From NCBI RefSeq assembly GCF_040760075.1, contig NZ_CP142884.1, positions 1,178,001 to 1,242,000 on the forward strand: a stretch of 64,000 bases of DNA. The letters are read 5' to 3'. Made by a program: the position numbers and the translations under genes. The stretch is from Sphingobacterium sp. R2 (GTDB lineage: Bacteria > Bacteroidota > Bacteroidia > Sphingobacteriales > Sphingobacteriaceae). This document shows, piece by piece, positions 54,996-64,000 of this stretch (positions within the stretch are counted from its first letter, which is position 1; each line of letters begins with the position of its first letter). The notes under the pieces were generated by a model, which saw nothing but the letters and a program-made list of their open reading frames with translations, had not been told where the DNA came from and did no database searches.

Positions 54996-56095
54996 CAACT
55001 GTAGTATTTTATAGGGTTTGTATCTATTTCTGTTGTTAAGGTTGCAAAGTTAGGAAATTTTTTCGTAATAATGTCGTACAATAATTCTTGCGTAAATTGT
55101 TCGCTCTCAAAATGTCCTGTATCAGCAATGACGATTTCACCTTCTGCATCAAAGAATTCATGATATTTGTAATCGGCCGTCACAAAAAAATCAGCGCCCG
55201 AACGTTTGGCAGCCCCGAGTAAAAATCCACCTGAGCCACCACAGACAGCTACTCGTCCAACCTTTTTACCCAATAGCGCTGTATGACGAATAACTTGAAG
55301 TCCAAGTTTTTCCTTAAGATAAGCTAAAAAATCGAGTTCATCCATTGGTTCTGGTAAATTTCCGATCATACCAGCCCCAATTTCACTGGCATTATTCGCA
55401 ATATCAATCAGATCGTAGGCTACTTCCTCATAGGGATGGGCGTCATAAAGCGCCAAAAGCAACTTTCTCTCGATGCTTTTCAGATAAATCACTTCTATCC
55501 GGGTTTCTTCAACACGCTCTTGGATGCCAACTTCTCCAATCGCAGGGTCTGCACCAGCCAACGGTCTAAAACTACCATAACCTGCCGTATTAAAGCTACA
55601 TTGATCGTAATACTTTCCGACTTTTCCGGCTCCTGCATCGAATAAGGCCTGACGAACATCTTCAACGTGGCTTCTCGGAACAAAGACAACCATTTTCCGT
55701 AAAATATTTGTTTTAGATTCCAAAATCGCCTGATTCTTCAAACCTAGTTTAGTCGCAATTTTTGTATTCACGCCGCCCGTAACATTATCCAGGTTTGTAT
55801 GAATCGCATACAAGGCTATTTTATGTTCGATTGCCTTAATAACCGTACGTTCCACATAATTTTTTCCGTTGAATTTCTTCAGTCCTTTAAATACAATAGG
55901 ATGGTGGGAAATAATTAAATTACAGCCTTTATCAATAGCTTCTTGTACAACAGCCTCCGTACAGTCCAATGAAATGAGCACTTTTGTAACCTCCTTATAC
56001 GCGTCTCCCACAATAAGTCCAGCATTATCATAAGATTCCTGTAAATCTAAAGGAGCAAGCCGCTCCAAATAGTCAATGACATCTTTAATTCTCAT
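54995..56095 (-). CDS. Nif3-like dinuclear metal centre protein (YbgI/YqfO type)
   Basis: A 366-residue protein of the Nif3/GTP cyclohydrolase 1 type 2 family. It begins MRIKDVIDYLERLAPLDLQE with DNAGLIVGD, then IISHHPIVFKG and YAIHTNLDNV (metal-binding His/Asp). The C-terminal ADFFVTADYKYHEFFDAEGE and DTGHFESEQ complete the metal site. A PII-like insert of about 100 residues (about 130-240) makes it the long form. Biochemical role is debated in the literature. It overlaps the upstream membrane protein gene by 11 bp. Confidence 0.9.
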   Translation of the reverse strand: MRIKDVIDYLERLAPLDLQESYDNAGLIVGDAYKEVTKVLISLDCTEAVVQEAIDKGCNLIISHHPIVFKGLKKFNGKNYVERTVIKAIEHKIALYAIHTNLDNVTGGVNTKIATKLGLKNQAILESKTNILRKMVVFVPRSHVEDVRQALFDAGAGKVGKYYDQCSFNTAGYGSFRPLAGADPAIGEVGIQERVEETRIEVIYLKSIERKLLLALYDAHPYEEVAYDLIDIANNASEIGAGMIGNLPEPMDELDFLAYLKEKLGLQVIRHTALLGKKVGRVAVCGGSGGFLLGAAKRSGADFFVTADYKYHEFFDAEGEIVIADTGHFESEQFTQELLYDIITKKFPNFATLTTEIDTNPIKYYS

Positions 56096-56570
56096 GGTCT
56101 ACAATTACCTCCTTTTCTCTAAATTTATTATGCTCTTCTAAAATTCTTTTGTTGGCATTAATTTCAAACCAATAATTAGCTAGTGTCACAAAATGCATGA
56201 CGATTAAGACGCCCGAAATAGATAATGGCAATGGAATATTTGTTGCTAAATAAATCCAGGCATATAATGATCCCTTTCTAAAGGTAGGATTCTCCTCAAC
56301 GGCAATTTTTCGGTCATAGAATTCATTGATCAACGAATCACGCAAGCGTGTAGCGACCTGAAAATTCCAATAAATATTTACCAAAGGGATTGCGACCAAC
56401 CAAGATTGATTAGGGGTCATTAATCGATTTTCACTAACGACTAATTTTAACGTTTTCCGGATCGTATTTGCAAACAATAGCCACACAATAATACGTATAG
56501 CTACAATAGCCATGGCTGTATAAATTACCTCCGGCTTACTTAATTCTTTTATTAGTTCCTCTTGCGTCAT
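56085..56570 (-). CDS. Membrane protein of unknown function
   Basis: A 161-residue protein with about three hydrophobic segments (YTAMAIVAIRIIVWLLFANT, SWLVAIPLVNIYWNF, ASLYAWIYLATNIPLPLSIS-like region). I do not recognise a named family. The C-terminus is charged and probably cytoplasmic. Its 3' end overlaps the Nif3 gene by 11 bp, so the two are translated together. Confidence 0.7.
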   Translation of the reverse strand: MTQEELIKELSKPEVIYTAMAIVAIRIIVWLLFANTIRKTLKLVVSENRLMTPNQSWLVAIPLVNIYWNFQVATRLRDSLINEFYDRKIAVEENPTFRKGSLYAWIYLATNIPLPLSISGVLIVMHFVTLANYWFEINANKRILEEHNKFREKEVIVDHEN

Positions 56571-56585
56571 TGAAATTTCTATTGC

Positions 56586-57347
56586 TTATTTATTTTCACG
56601 TTCTAACAAATCTACTAATTCTTTCAGCTTCTTTATTTGCGGATTGTGATCACCAACAAATTCGATCGTTTTAAAACCAAGATTTCTTGCCTCTTTGTAA
56701 AAAGGATAAAAATCATCCTTCTCCAATGCTGTGCCATCTTCATACGTTAAGATGTAGGTCGTTGGAATTTTATTTCGTTTCGGATTTATCAAATGAATCT
56801 TATCTGTAACTGTTTTTAAAGGGTGGGGTACATCTCTTGGAAACTTATTATCATCTTTTACCCAAAAGGGAAGAATGTAGCCATCCTTTTCAAATTTCAA
56901 GAGTCCATTATCCGTATCCGGTTTCCGCATCAAATCCATTACTGATTGTTGGTCTTTAGGAAGGATAGCATCCAAATAAACCATTTTTCTGATTCGATCC
57001 GGAAGGCTGTCTGCTACTGCCGTTATAACCATACCACCATAACTATGTCCAACCAATATGATATCATGAAGGTCCTCAAACAAAATTGTATTCACAACAT
57101 CGTTCACATGCGTCTGCAATCTAATAGCAGTATCTGCTAAATGATAACGTTCACCTAAGCCAGTTAGCGTGGGACGATAAATTTTGTTTCCTTTTTTCTC
57201 TAATTCGATGGCCGTATTTTTAAACTGCCACGCACCGCCCCATGCGCCATGAACTATTACATAGGTAGGAGACTGTGCATAAAGACTTTTACCTAAAAAA
57301 CATAATGAAAAACAAAACATTAAATACAATAATCTACAGTAATTCAT
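56586..57347 (-). CDS. Exported alpha/beta hydrolase
   Basis: A 253-residue secreted esterase-like protein with signal peptide ending near residue 24 (LYAQS). Visible are the oxyanion-region IVHGAWGGAWQF near residue 32, the nucleophile elbow LVGHSYGGMV with Ser near 99, the acid region near LDAILPKDQ and the His in FVGDHNPQI near 235. It resembles small salicylate/indole esterase-type hydrolases. The substrate is unknown. It lies 15 bp upstream of the small membrane protein gene. Confidence 0.85.
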   Translation of the reverse strand: MNYCRLLYLMFCFSLCFLGKSLYAQSPTYVIVHGAWGGAWQFKNTAIELEKKGNKIYRPTLTGLGERYHLADTAIRLQTHVNDVVNTILFEDLHDIILVGHSYGGMVITAVADSLPDRIRKMVYLDAILPKDQQSVMDLMRKPDTDNGLLKFEKDGYILPFWVKDDNKFPRDVPHPLKTVTDKIHLINPKRNKIPTTYILTYEDGTALEKDDFYPFYKEARNLGFKTIEFVGDHNPQIKKLKELVDLLERENK

Positions 57348-57551
57348 AACGTTATATTTTTGAGTAATTTATATCAATTTATCTTTGTTTTACAGCGAAT
57401 CATTCTATTCATCCTATCCTCAAATAAAATTGAAAGATAAAATATAAAATGTAAGTACTCACTCATAATGTGCAAATAACCTAAAACCTATTTCTAGCAA
57501 TTTTATAGCGCTTATTATATAGTACCCTATAAGTAGGGTAGGGGAGAACCA

Positions 57552-58262
57552 TCAAACATACAAAAGAAATATAGTAGGCCTCTTGTGAAAATCATCCTTT
57601 CGTTTTCGCCACTCAGCTATTGTGAGGCTTTGAATCAATTCATCTGGAGCTGTCACATTCGATGCTACACAAAGTAAGGTGGAAGGCTTACAGGTTTTCA
57701 GCAGATCTGCTAAAAGCTGATTATTTCTAAAAGGAGTTTCAATAAAAATCTGCGTTTGTTTATCACGCCCTGACTGCAGCTCGAGACTTTTAATTTCTCT
57801 GGCTCGTTCTATTTTATCAATCGGCAGATAACCATGAAAAGCAAATTTCTGACCACTGAAACCCGAAGCCATCAGAGCCAGCAGAATAGAACTAGGTCCA
57901 ACAAGCGGAACAACTTTAATCCCTAGCTGATGCGCACGCGCAACAATCGAAGCACCAGGATCGGCGACACCGGGGCATCCTGCTTCCGACATCAGACCAA
58001 CATTCTTACCCTGTGACAGACCTTCAAAAAAATCATTGATATTTCCTTTATCGCGCGCATGTTTTCCATAATCATGAATTTTAAGTTCGCTTTGCGGAAT
58101 TTTTAAACCGGCAAGTTTTAGAAATTTACGTGCCGTTTTTTCATTCTCCACAATATACTCGTCCAATGAATTTATCGTTTCCACCAAATAAGGAGTAAAC
58201 GACTGGAAAGCTGCATCATCACTCAATGGAACAGGAATTAAATATAATATGCCATTTGCCAT
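57552..58262 (-). CDS. RsmI-like SAM-dependent methyltransferase
   Basis: A 236-residue tetrapyrrole-methylase-fold protein. Motifs are GILYLIPVPL at the start, GLMSEAGCPGVADPGA near residue 93, LVGPSSILLALMASGF near 120, and FIETPFRNNQLLADLL near 172. RsmI 2'-O-methylates C1402 of 16S rRNA; this form is shorter than E. coli RsmI (286) and lacks its C-terminal domain. Bacteroidota often carry this short paralogue, so the exact target is less certain than for RsmI itself. Confidence 0.8.
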   Translation of the reverse strand: MANGILYLIPVPLSDDAAFQSFTPYLVETINSLDEYIVENEKTARKFLKLAGLKIPQSELKIHDYGKHARDKGNINDFFEGLSQGKNVGLMSEAGCPGVADPGASIVARAHQLGIKVVPLVGPSSILLALMASGFSGQKFAFHGYLPIDKIERAREIKSLELQSGRDKQTQIFIETPFRNNQLLADLLKTCKPSTLLCVASNVTAPDELIQSLTIAEWRKRKDDFHKRPTIFLLYV

Positions 58263-58411
58263 AATACAAACGTACTAATTAAGCTCCATTTGACTATACT
58301 AATTTTAAACTTAGCATTATTTAACCTTTTAAAATGATTATAATTTCGAATTTTAAACTCATTATTAGTATTTTAGCATACATATTTAGTACAACAATAA
58401 ACATCATTCAA

Positions 58412-58798
58412 ATGATCACACAAATTACAGAAGGCGTAAAAATCTCGGTTGAAACCATCTATCAATCGGAGTATTCAAATCCGGACCGTGAGCATTTTAT
58501 GTTTGCTTATCATATTAGCATAGAAAATCTGAGCGATTACACGGTTCAATTGATAAGCCGCTATTGGAAAATTTTTGATGCGAAAGGAGATTATAGAGAA
58601 GTATCGGGAGATGGTGTAGTGGGCGAACAACCCATTATTGAACCTGGACAGACCCATCAATATACTTCGGGTTGCAATCTCAATAGCGAATTCGGATTTA
58701 TGGAAGGATATTATAATATGATCCGGACACTAGACAACAGCAGCTTTCAAGTTGAAATACCTCGTTTCAATCTGATCGCAGATTACGCGTTGAATTAA
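58412..58798 (+). CDS. apaG: ApaG protein
   Basis: A 128-residue protein of the ApaG/DUF525 family with an immunoglobulin-like beta sandwich. Conserved parts are VKISVETIYQSEYSNPDREH, FAYHISIENLSDYTVQLISR, WKIFDAKGDYREVSGDGVVG and GEQPIIEPGQTHQYTSG. In Salmonella CorD it is linked to cobalt and magnesium efflux; the molecular role is unclear. The start ATG 58412 begins MITQITEGVK; an open extension to 58334 is rejected as a hydrophobic stretch with no homology. Confidence 0.93.
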   Translation: MITQITEGVKISVETIYQSEYSNPDREHFMFAYHISIENLSDYTVQLISRYWKIFDAKGDYREVSGDGVVGEQPIIEPGQTHQYTSGCNLNSEFGFMEGYYNMIRTLDNSSFQVEIPRFNLIADYALN

Positions 58799-58876
58799 TT
58801 TTATCAAGGCAGTATCATTATTGCCAATTAATCATACAACGAAGCTTTTTTCGCATCGAATAAGAAACTATTTCTT

Positions 58877-58884
58877 TATTTTTG
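58877..58884 (+). promoter_or_regulatory. -7 element upstream of a candidate RNA
   Basis: TATTTTTG is a perfect TAnnTTTG, ending 3 bp before the first stem of the candidate RNA. No TTG box lies exactly 20 bases upstream. Confidence 0.35.
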
Positions 58885-58887
58885 CGA

Positions 58888-58969
58888 GCGTTCCAAATTA
58901 TTGGTTATACGGACACCATTTGAATTAGTCATTTGTTAAATGGTATGTGCTAAACCTCGTTCAGAACGC
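58888..58969 (+). ncRNA. Candidate structured RNA or ABC-F leader
   Basis: Nested inverted repeats: GCGTTC (58888-58893) with GAACGC (58964-58969), inside it GGTT (58903-58906) with AACC (58953-58956), inside that ACCATTT (58915-58921) with AAATGGT (58938-58944). I found no terminator right after it, so it may be a free small RNA or the 5' part of the ABC-F mRNA leader. No known RNA family was recognised. Confidence 0.35.
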
Positions 58970-59150
58970 CACCCGATAGTTTAAAATTAGTCAGCAATCA
59001 AAAAGATTATTGATTTGATATATAAATAACTGATAATCAAATATATAGTAAAATATTGATTATCAACACCATGCATACTACCGAGAGCAGAAATCTCTTG
59101 GAAGTATCTTGCTGTGTAAATTGACTGAATATATTTTAGGGTGATATAAC

Positions 59151-61016
59151 GTGAGTATTTTAGCGACAGAACAAGTAAGCCATTCCTTCCATGATCGATG
59201 GCTTTTTAAAGATTTACATTTCGGCCTTCAAAAAGGGGATCGAGTAGCCTTGGTTGGAATAAACGGAACAGGTAAGTCAACATTACTTTCCATTTTAGCC
59301 GAACGGATCTTACCAACTTCAGGAAAAGTTGTGAAAGAAAAAGGCATAAAAATTGGTTTCTTAGAACAGGATCCTGATTTCACAGGATTAAAATCAATCA
59401 ACGATTTTATTTATAGTACAGACAACGATCAACAACGTCTTATCCGTGAGTACGAGGAGCTGTTATTGGAAACCGATATCGATCAGAAAAAATTAGAAGA
59501 TCTTACAGAAAAAATAAGTTCATTGAATGCCTGGGAGTATGAACATAGTATTAAGACGATTCTTAATCGTTTAAACATTATGGATTTCCATCAGGATATT
59601 AAAAGTCTTTCAGGAGGTCAACGAAAACGCCTGGCACTTGCCAAACTTCTAATAGACGAACCTGATATATATATATTAGATGAGCCTACCAACCATTTGG
59701 ATATTGAAACCATTGAATGGTTGGAAAAGCTATTGACAACAGGAAATAAAACCGTTCTTCTGGTCACTCACGATCGTTACTTTTTAGATAACATCTGTAC
59801 GGAAATCCGCGAGCTGGATAGGGGCAACCTTTACAATTATAAAGGAAACTATTCGTATTTTCTAGAGAAAAAATCGGAAAGAGAAGCGATTGATGCAGTG
59901 ATGGTAGAGAAGAGCAGAAATCTTCTTCGCCGCGAACTGGAATGGATGCGACGTCAGCCCCAAGCGCGCGGTACCAAATCCAAGTCGCGTATCGATGCAT
60001 ACTATGAATTAGAAGAAAAATCGAAAGCAATAAAAGGAAACGATTCCGTGCAACTCAGTGTGAAGGTAAGTAGACAGGGATCTAAAATATTAGAAGTGGA
60101 TAACGTTTCGAAAAGTTATGGCGCAAAAGATATCATACAGGATTTTTCCTACATATTTAAAAAAGGAGATCGTATCGGTCTAGCTGGCAAAAACGGAACT
60201 GGAAAATCTACCTTTCTAAACTTAATCACCGGAGAAGAAAAGCCTGCTACAGGAGTGATCGCTGTTGGAGAGACAACTGTATATGGTTACTACAAACAAG
60301 GTGGATTGGAAGTGAATGAAAACGACCGTGTACTAGATGTTGTTAAGAATGTCGCAGATTATATTGAGATGGCAAATGGAGAGGTAATCACGGCTTCCCA
60401 GCTATTGACACATTTCTTATTTCCTCCTGAAAAACAATTTGGATTTGTAAATAAACTAAGCGGAGGAGAAAGAAAACGTCTTCAGCTTATGCGGGTATTA
60501 ATGAAGAACCCAAACTTCCTTATACTTGATGAGCCTTCAAACGATTTAGATATCGACACGTTAAATGTACTGGAAGATTTTCTTGATAACTATAAGGGAG
60601 TACTTATCTTGGTATCCCACGATAGATATTTATTAGATAAATTAACGGACCAACTTTTTATTTTCGAGGGAAAAGGAAAAGTACAAATCTATAATGGAAA
60701 TTATGCTGATTTTAAACTGGAGCAAGACGAAGTTCAGAAGTTGGAAAAAGAAAGGCAGAGAAAAAGTATTCAAGAACAGATAAAACCAGTTGCAAAAGAA
60801 GGGAAGAAAAAGCTTTCTTACAAAGAGCAATTGGAGTATACTAAATTAGAGGAGGAAATCGAAAAATTGGAGCAAAATATAAAGTTAAAGACTGAAGAAC
60901 TGAATCAACTAACAGATCACCTTAAATTATCTTCCATTGCTGAAGAAATTCAATCCATCCAAAAGGAAATAGATGAAAAATCGGAAAGGTGGTTATATCT
61001 TGCTGATTTTATGTAA
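59151..61016 (+). CDS. ABC-F family ATPase (Uup-like)
   Basis: A 621-residue soluble protein with two ATP-binding cassettes and no membrane domain. Walker A motifs are GINGTGKST (near residue 37) and GKNGTGKST (near 350), signatures LSGGQRKRL and LSGGERKRL, Walker B ILDEPTNHLD and ILDEPSNDLD. The last 80 residues form a Lys/Glu-rich coiled coil as in Uup. ABC-F proteins act on ribosomes; this type is thought to help resolve stalled ribosomes or DNA branches rather than cause antibiotic resistance. The start is GTG at 59151. Confidence 0.9.
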   Translation: MSILATEQVSHSFHDRWLFKDLHFGLQKGDRVALVGINGTGKSTLLSILAERILPTSGKVVKEKGIKIGFLEQDPDFTGLKSINDFIYSTDNDQQRLIREYEELLLETDIDQKKLEDLTEKISSLNAWEYEHSIKTILNRLNIMDFHQDIKSLSGGQRKRLALAKLLIDEPDIYILDEPTNHLDIETIEWLEKLLTTGNKTVLLVTHDRYFLDNICTEIRELDRGNLYNYKGNYSYFLEKKSEREAIDAVMVEKSRNLLRRELEWMRRQPQARGTKSKSRIDAYYELEEKSKAIKGNDSVQLSVKVSRQGSKILEVDNVSKSYGAKDIIQDFSYIFKKGDRIGLAGKNGTGKSTFLNLITGEEKPATGVIAVGETTVYGYYKQGGLEVNENDRVLDVVKNVADYIEMANGEVITASQLLTHFLFPPEKQFGFVNKLSGGERKRLQLMRVLMKNPNFLILDEPSNDLDIDTLNVLEDFLDNYKGVLILVSHDRYLLDKLTDQLFIFEGKGKVQIYNGNYADFKLEQDEVQKLEKERQRKSIQEQIKPVAKEGKKKLSYKEQLEYTKLEEEIEKLEQNIKLKTEELNQLTDHLKLSSIAEEIQSIQKEIDEKSERWLYLADFM

Positions 61017-61028
61017 AATTTTATAAGG

Positions 61029-61044
61029 CGTTTCACGTGGAACG
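61029..61044. promoter_or_regulatory. parS-like site 1
   Basis: The 16-mer CGTTTCACGTGGAACG agrees with the parS consensus TGTTTCACGTGAAACA at 13 of 16 positions and keeps the central CACGTG. It lies 12 bp after the ABC-F stop. Confidence 0.7.
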
Positions 61045-61081
61045 TAAAGAAAACTTAAATTTGTAAATAAAATAAATACCA

Positions 61082-61097
61082 CGTTTCACGTGGAACA
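61082..61097. promoter_or_regulatory. parS-like site 2
   Basis: The 16-mer CGTTTCACGTGGAACA agrees with the parS consensus at 14 of 16 positions. It is 53 bp from site 1 in the same orientation and 12 bp upstream of the mnmG ATG. Confidence 0.72.
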
Positions 61098-61108
61098 AGA
61101 ATAGAAAA

Positions 61109-62968
61109 ATGTTTAAAAAATATAATGTAATAGTAGTTGGTGCAGGTCATGCGGGCTGTGAAGCTGCAGCCGCTGCTGCCAATTTAGGATCATCAATTTT
61201 ACTGATTACAATGAATATGGGAGTAATAGCCCAAATGAGTTGTAATCCGGCCATAGGTGGAGTTGCGAAAGGCCAAATCGTACGGGAAATAGATGCCATG
61301 GGAGGATACACGGGGATCATCGCAGACAAGTCAACCATACAGTTTCGCATGCTTAACCTATCCAAAGGACCGGCCATGTGGAGCCCGCGTACACAAAACG
61401 ATCGGATGCGATTTGCAGAAGAATGGAGACTACAATTAGAATCCCTTCCCAATTTAGATATGTGGCAAGATACCGTCAAAGAGGTAATCGTCAAAAATGG
61501 TAGAGCCTGTGGTGTCATCACTTCAATGGGAATAGAAATAGAATCCGATGCTGTAGTATTAACCAACGGAACATTTTTAAATGGTGTCATCCACATTGGC
61601 GATAAGAAATTTGGTGGAGGGAGAACAGGAGAAAAGGCAGCCACTGGCTTGACAGAGCAGCTTGTCTCACTCGGCTTCGAATCAGGAAGAATGAAAACCG
61701 GGACTCCTCCACGTATAGATGGAAGAAGCCTCAATTATGCGCTGATGGAAGAGCAATGGGGTGATGAAAAAAGAGGTAGATTTTCTTATACTGATGTAGA
61801 TATACCAACAGAACAACGTTGTTGTTGGATCACATATACCAACGATAAAGTGCATGAGATGCTACGAACTGGCTTCGAAAAATCGCCTATGTTTACCGGT
61901 AGGATCAAAGGATTGGGACCACGTTATTGCCCATCAATCGAAGATAAAATTAACCGCTTTGCCGAACGTGACCGCCACCAGATATTTGTCGAACCCGAAG
62001 GCTTCAAAACAGTAGAGATCTATGTAAATGGTTTTTCGACCTCTCTACCGGAAGATGTGCAACTAAAAGCATTGCAACTCATCCCTGGGTTTGAGAACGC
62101 CAAAATGTACCGCCCTGGCTACGCCATAGAATACGATTACTTTCCACCCATGCAACTAGATCTTACACTCGAAACGCAATTGGTAAAACACCTGTTCTTT
62201 GCAGGCCAGATCAATGGTACTACGGGATATGAAGAGGCGGCTGCACAAGGTTTCTTAGCTGGAATTAATGCACACCAACGTATTAATGATGATAAAGAAC
62301 TTATCTTGAAAAGATCAGAATCCTACATCGGTGTATTGGTTGATGACCTCGTCACAAAAGGAACAGAAGAACCTTACCGGATGTTTACATCAAGAGCAGA
62401 ACACCGCTTGTTACTCCGCCAGGATAATGCGGATATTCGCCTTACTCCATTAGCGTACAAATTGGGACTAGTAGGAGAGGAAAGGCTAAAAAAAGTAGAG
62501 AACAAAATAGATAACTCTAATAGTATTATCGAGTACCTGAAACAGAACTCCACTAACCTCGAAAAGATGAATACGGTGCTGGCCGACGTGGGCTCAAGTG
62601 CGCTTGCTCAAAAAACCAGATTAAGCAACGTACTCGCGAGACCACAGGTCAGCATGCAAGACATTATAAAAGGAGATGAAAGCTTCGCACAATTTGTAGC
62701 ACAATTCGATAACGATACTATAGAACAAGCAGAGATCAATCTCAAATATGAAAGCTACTTCGAAAAAGAAATAGAGATTGTGAACCGAATGAAAAAGATG
62801 GAAGATAGAGAAATAAATCCCGATTTCGATTACAGTTTGTTAACTTCACTGTCCATCGAAGCAAGACAAAAATTATCGAAGGTCAAACCTCGTACATTGG
62901 GTCAGGCTTCGCGCATCTCGGGTGTTTCACCATCTGATATCAGCGTATTGATGGTTCACATGAGTTAA
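61109..62968 (+). CDS. mnmG: tRNA uridine-5-carboxymethylaminomethyl modification enzyme MnmG (GidA)
   Basis: A 619-residue FAD enzyme that, with MnmE, installs carboxymethylaminomethyl on U34 of several tRNAs. The FAD-binding motif is [16 protein letters not shown] near residue 8. Further signatures are [20 protein letters not shown] near 45, [11 protein letters not shown]-type [14 protein letters not shown] near 90, [13 protein letters not shown] near 198, [16 protein letters not shown] near 372, and the C-terminal [17 protein letters not shown] near 430. Length matches GidA. In many bacteria the gene is near the replication origin and the parAB genes; the parS-like sites just upstream fit that. 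Confidence 0.96.
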   Translation: MFKKYNVIVVGAGHAGCEAAAAAANLGSSILLITMNMGVIAQMSCNPAIGGVAKGQIVREIDAMGGYTGIIADKSTIQFRMLNLSKGPAMWSPRTQNDRMRFAEEWRLQLESLPNLDMWQDTVKEVIVKNGRACGVITSMGIEIESDAVVLTNGTFLNGVIHIGDKKFGGGRTGEKAATGLTEQLVSLGFESGRMKTGTPPRIDGRSLNYALMEEQWGDEKRGRFSYTDVDIPTEQRCCWITYTNDKVHEMLRTGFEKSPMFTGRIKGLGPRYCPSIEDKINRFAERDRHQIFVEPEGFKTVEIYVNGFSTSLPEDVQLKALQLIPGFENAKMYRPGYAIEYDYFPPMQLDLTLETQLVKHLFFAGQINGTTGYEEAAAQGFLAGINAHQRINDDKELILKRSESYIGVLVDDLVTKGTEEPYRMFTSRAEHRLLLRQDNADIRLTPLAYKLGLVGEERLKKVENKIDNSNSIIEYLKQNSTNLEKMNTVLADVGSSALAQKTRLSNVLARPQVSMQDIIKGDESFAQFVAQFDNDTIEQAEINLKYESYFEKEIEIVNRMKKMEDREINPDFDYSLLTSLSIEARQKLSKVKPRTLGQASRISGVSPSDISVLMVHMS

Positions 62969-63046
62969 GTAATTGATTTTCAAATTATTAAATATAAAAC
63001 AACTACAAGCTTAAAATAAACGATTTAAGACAATATTCTATTTTTT

Positions 63047-64000
63047 ATGATCAATTCTTCAAAAGAAAATAAAAGTAGCTCAAAAAGGCTAAAAAATAGC
63101 TTTACGCCAAGATTACTTATTTTAAGCTTGTTTATCATGCTTATTGGCCTATCTATACAGTGTGCAAGTATACAGCAACCAACCGGAGGGCCAAAAGATT
63201 CGATACCACCTAAAATCTTAGAGGAAAATCCTACGAATTTTTCGAAGAATTTTACAGCAAAAAAAATAGTAATCACTTTTGACGAATACATCAAACTCGC
63301 CAATCAACAAAAAGAATTTAGTGTGACACCCGATATGGGGAGCAACCCGGAATTTAAAGTCAAGAAAAAAAATCTTGAAATTACCCTTCCAGATTCTCTT
63401 GAAAAGAATACAACTTATAGCATCTACTTTGGTAAAGGACTTGTCGATTATAATGCGGGAAATGCATTGGTCAATTATGCTTACGTGTTTTCTACCGGAG
63501 ACAAAATTGACTCGCTCAGCATAGCTGGTAATGTAAAAAGTGCAATAACTAAAGAGGTACAAAAAGATGTTAAAGTCTTGTTGATCCCCATTAGTCAAGA
63601 TTCCATTTTTGGTAAAAAGAAAGCCAATATATTTACTACAACAGATACAGCTGGCAATTATAAACTAAATAATCTAAGGGAGGGAACATACCGCATTTAC
63701 GCACTTCAGGAAAAAAACAATGACAGAATTTACAATGGTGCCGACGAAGAAATAGGTTTCTTAAAAGATTCTATCGTACTAGAGCGGGATCTCAGCAACA
63801 TTAATCTTGAAATATTCAAGGCCACTCCAAAGAAGTTTAGAACTTTAGAAAAGAAATTTGAAAAAAATGGAAGTGTACTACTTATTTTTAATAGAAGAGT
63901 AGTAAAACCCAATTTAAATATTCTTAATGATGAAGTAAATAATAAAGATAAAATCATACGCTTTGCAAAAACTTCTGATTCTGCAACCCTGTTTATTCCA
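63047..64000 (+). CDS. Ig-like domain lipoprotein (partial, runs off the window)
   Basis: An open frame starts at ATG 63047 and continues to the end of the window (318 residues so far). A basic stretch precedes a hydrophobic signal (LLILSLFIMLIGLSIQCAS), with a lipobox-like LSIQC, so it is a probable lipoprotein. It continues QPTGGPKDSIPPKILEENPT, then an SbsA-type Ig-like fold (IVITFDEYIKLANQQKEFSV, LEITLPDSLEKNTTYSIYFG) and a carboxypeptidase-like module (TTTDTAGNYKLNNLREGTYR). Such lipoproteins are common and conserved in Bacteroidota, with unknown function. The 3' end lies outside the window. Confidence 0.8.
   Translation, partial: MINSSKENKSSSKRLKNSFTPRLLILSLFIMLIGLSIQCASIQQPTGGPKDSIPPKILEENPTNFSKNFTAKKIVITFDEYIKLANQQKEFSVTPDMGSNPEFKVKKKNLEITLPDSLEKNTTYSIYFGKGLVDYNAGNALVNYAYVFSTGDKIDSLSIAGNVKSAITKEVQKDVKVLLIPISQDSIFGKKKANIFTTTDTAGNYKLNNLREGTYRIYALQEKNNDRIYNGADEEIGFLKDSIVLERDLSNINLEIFKATPKKFRTLEKKFEKNGSVLLIFNRRVVKPNLNILNDEVNNKDKIIRFAKTSDSATLFIP

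Noticed and set aside
58799-59150. SRP RNA, tmRNA or 6S RNA in the ABC-F upstream spacer
   Set aside because: The nested stems do not carry the SRP GGAA tetraloop, the tmRNA tRNA-like end or a long 6S-like rod with central bubble.
61147-61734. 195-residue minus-strand ORF inside mnmG
   Set aside because: Shadow of a highly conserved coding frame; no signal, domain or promoter of its own.
1-64000. CRISPR arrays, insertion sequences, prophage or integrase genes
   Set aside because: No regularly spaced repeats, transposase or integrase motifs were seen on either strand.

Overview
The window looks like a chromosomal segment of a Bacteroidota bacterium of the Sphingobacterium/Pedobacter kind (Sphingobacteriaceae is my best guess, from protein content only). 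Support: many proteins with short signal peptides ending in AQ, a SusC-like TonB-dependent receptor, DUF3078 and PIG-L proteins, LytS/LytTR regulators, tRNAs without encoded CCA, no Shine-Dalgarno pattern, and promoters of the Bacteroidota type (TTG-N20-TAnnTTTG) in front of all three tRNA genes. I saw no insertion sequence, integrase, phage gene or CRISPR array. It reads as ordinary core chromosome with a few accessory patches.

Layout. 1-6.7 kb: end of an unknown gene, an oxidoreductase translationally coupled to miaA, then HU, a TPR protein, a 29-residue basic mini-protein and RNase G on the minus strand, and an AONS-like PLP enzyme. 7-12 kb: TonB receptor, TPR protein, LytS-type kinase and LytTR regulator in one direction. 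12-17.7 kb: tandem barrel-like paralogues, an SH3 lipoprotein, a CPBP protease, a membrane-anchored LytTR regulator and a secreted amidohydrolase. 17.9-23.4 kb: a signalling cluster with a FeeM/GNAT-like acyltransferase, a methyltransferase, a 7TMR-DISM histidine kinase, a receiver-kinase hybrid and a receiver protein. 23.6-30.4 kb: tRNA-Lys, a decayed pseudogene, a tricorn-like protease, an MFS transporter, a PAP2 phosphatase, tRNA-Arg and tRNA-Tyr. 30.6-37 kb: peroxiredoxin/thioredoxin operon, PIG-L protein, and a sodium:solute symporter preceded by a 30-residue membrane peptide. 37-43 kb (minus): cell-wall hydrolases, DUF3078 protein, O-methyltransferase, folE and queD. 43.7-50.6 kb: futalosine hydrolase, pdhB, gcvH, anmK, cdsA and neighbours. 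50.8-58.8 kb: a second tricorn-like protease (frameshifted), zinc-ribbon and Nif3 proteins, an RsmI-like methylase and ApaG. 59-64 kb: ABC-F ATPase, two parS-like palindromes, mnmG and the start of an Ig-like lipoprotein.

The most notable points are: two parS-like centromere sites just upstream of mnmG; the acyltransferase/methyltransferase/kinase cluster, which could make and sense a small molecule; two genes broken by one-base homopolymer indels (an A5 tract in a tricorn-like protease and a C7 tract that separates a glucosaminidase from its LysM domain); a pseudogene with three in-frame stops; a 30-residue membrane peptide overlapping the symporter start; and a candidate structured RNA ahead of the ABC-F gene.
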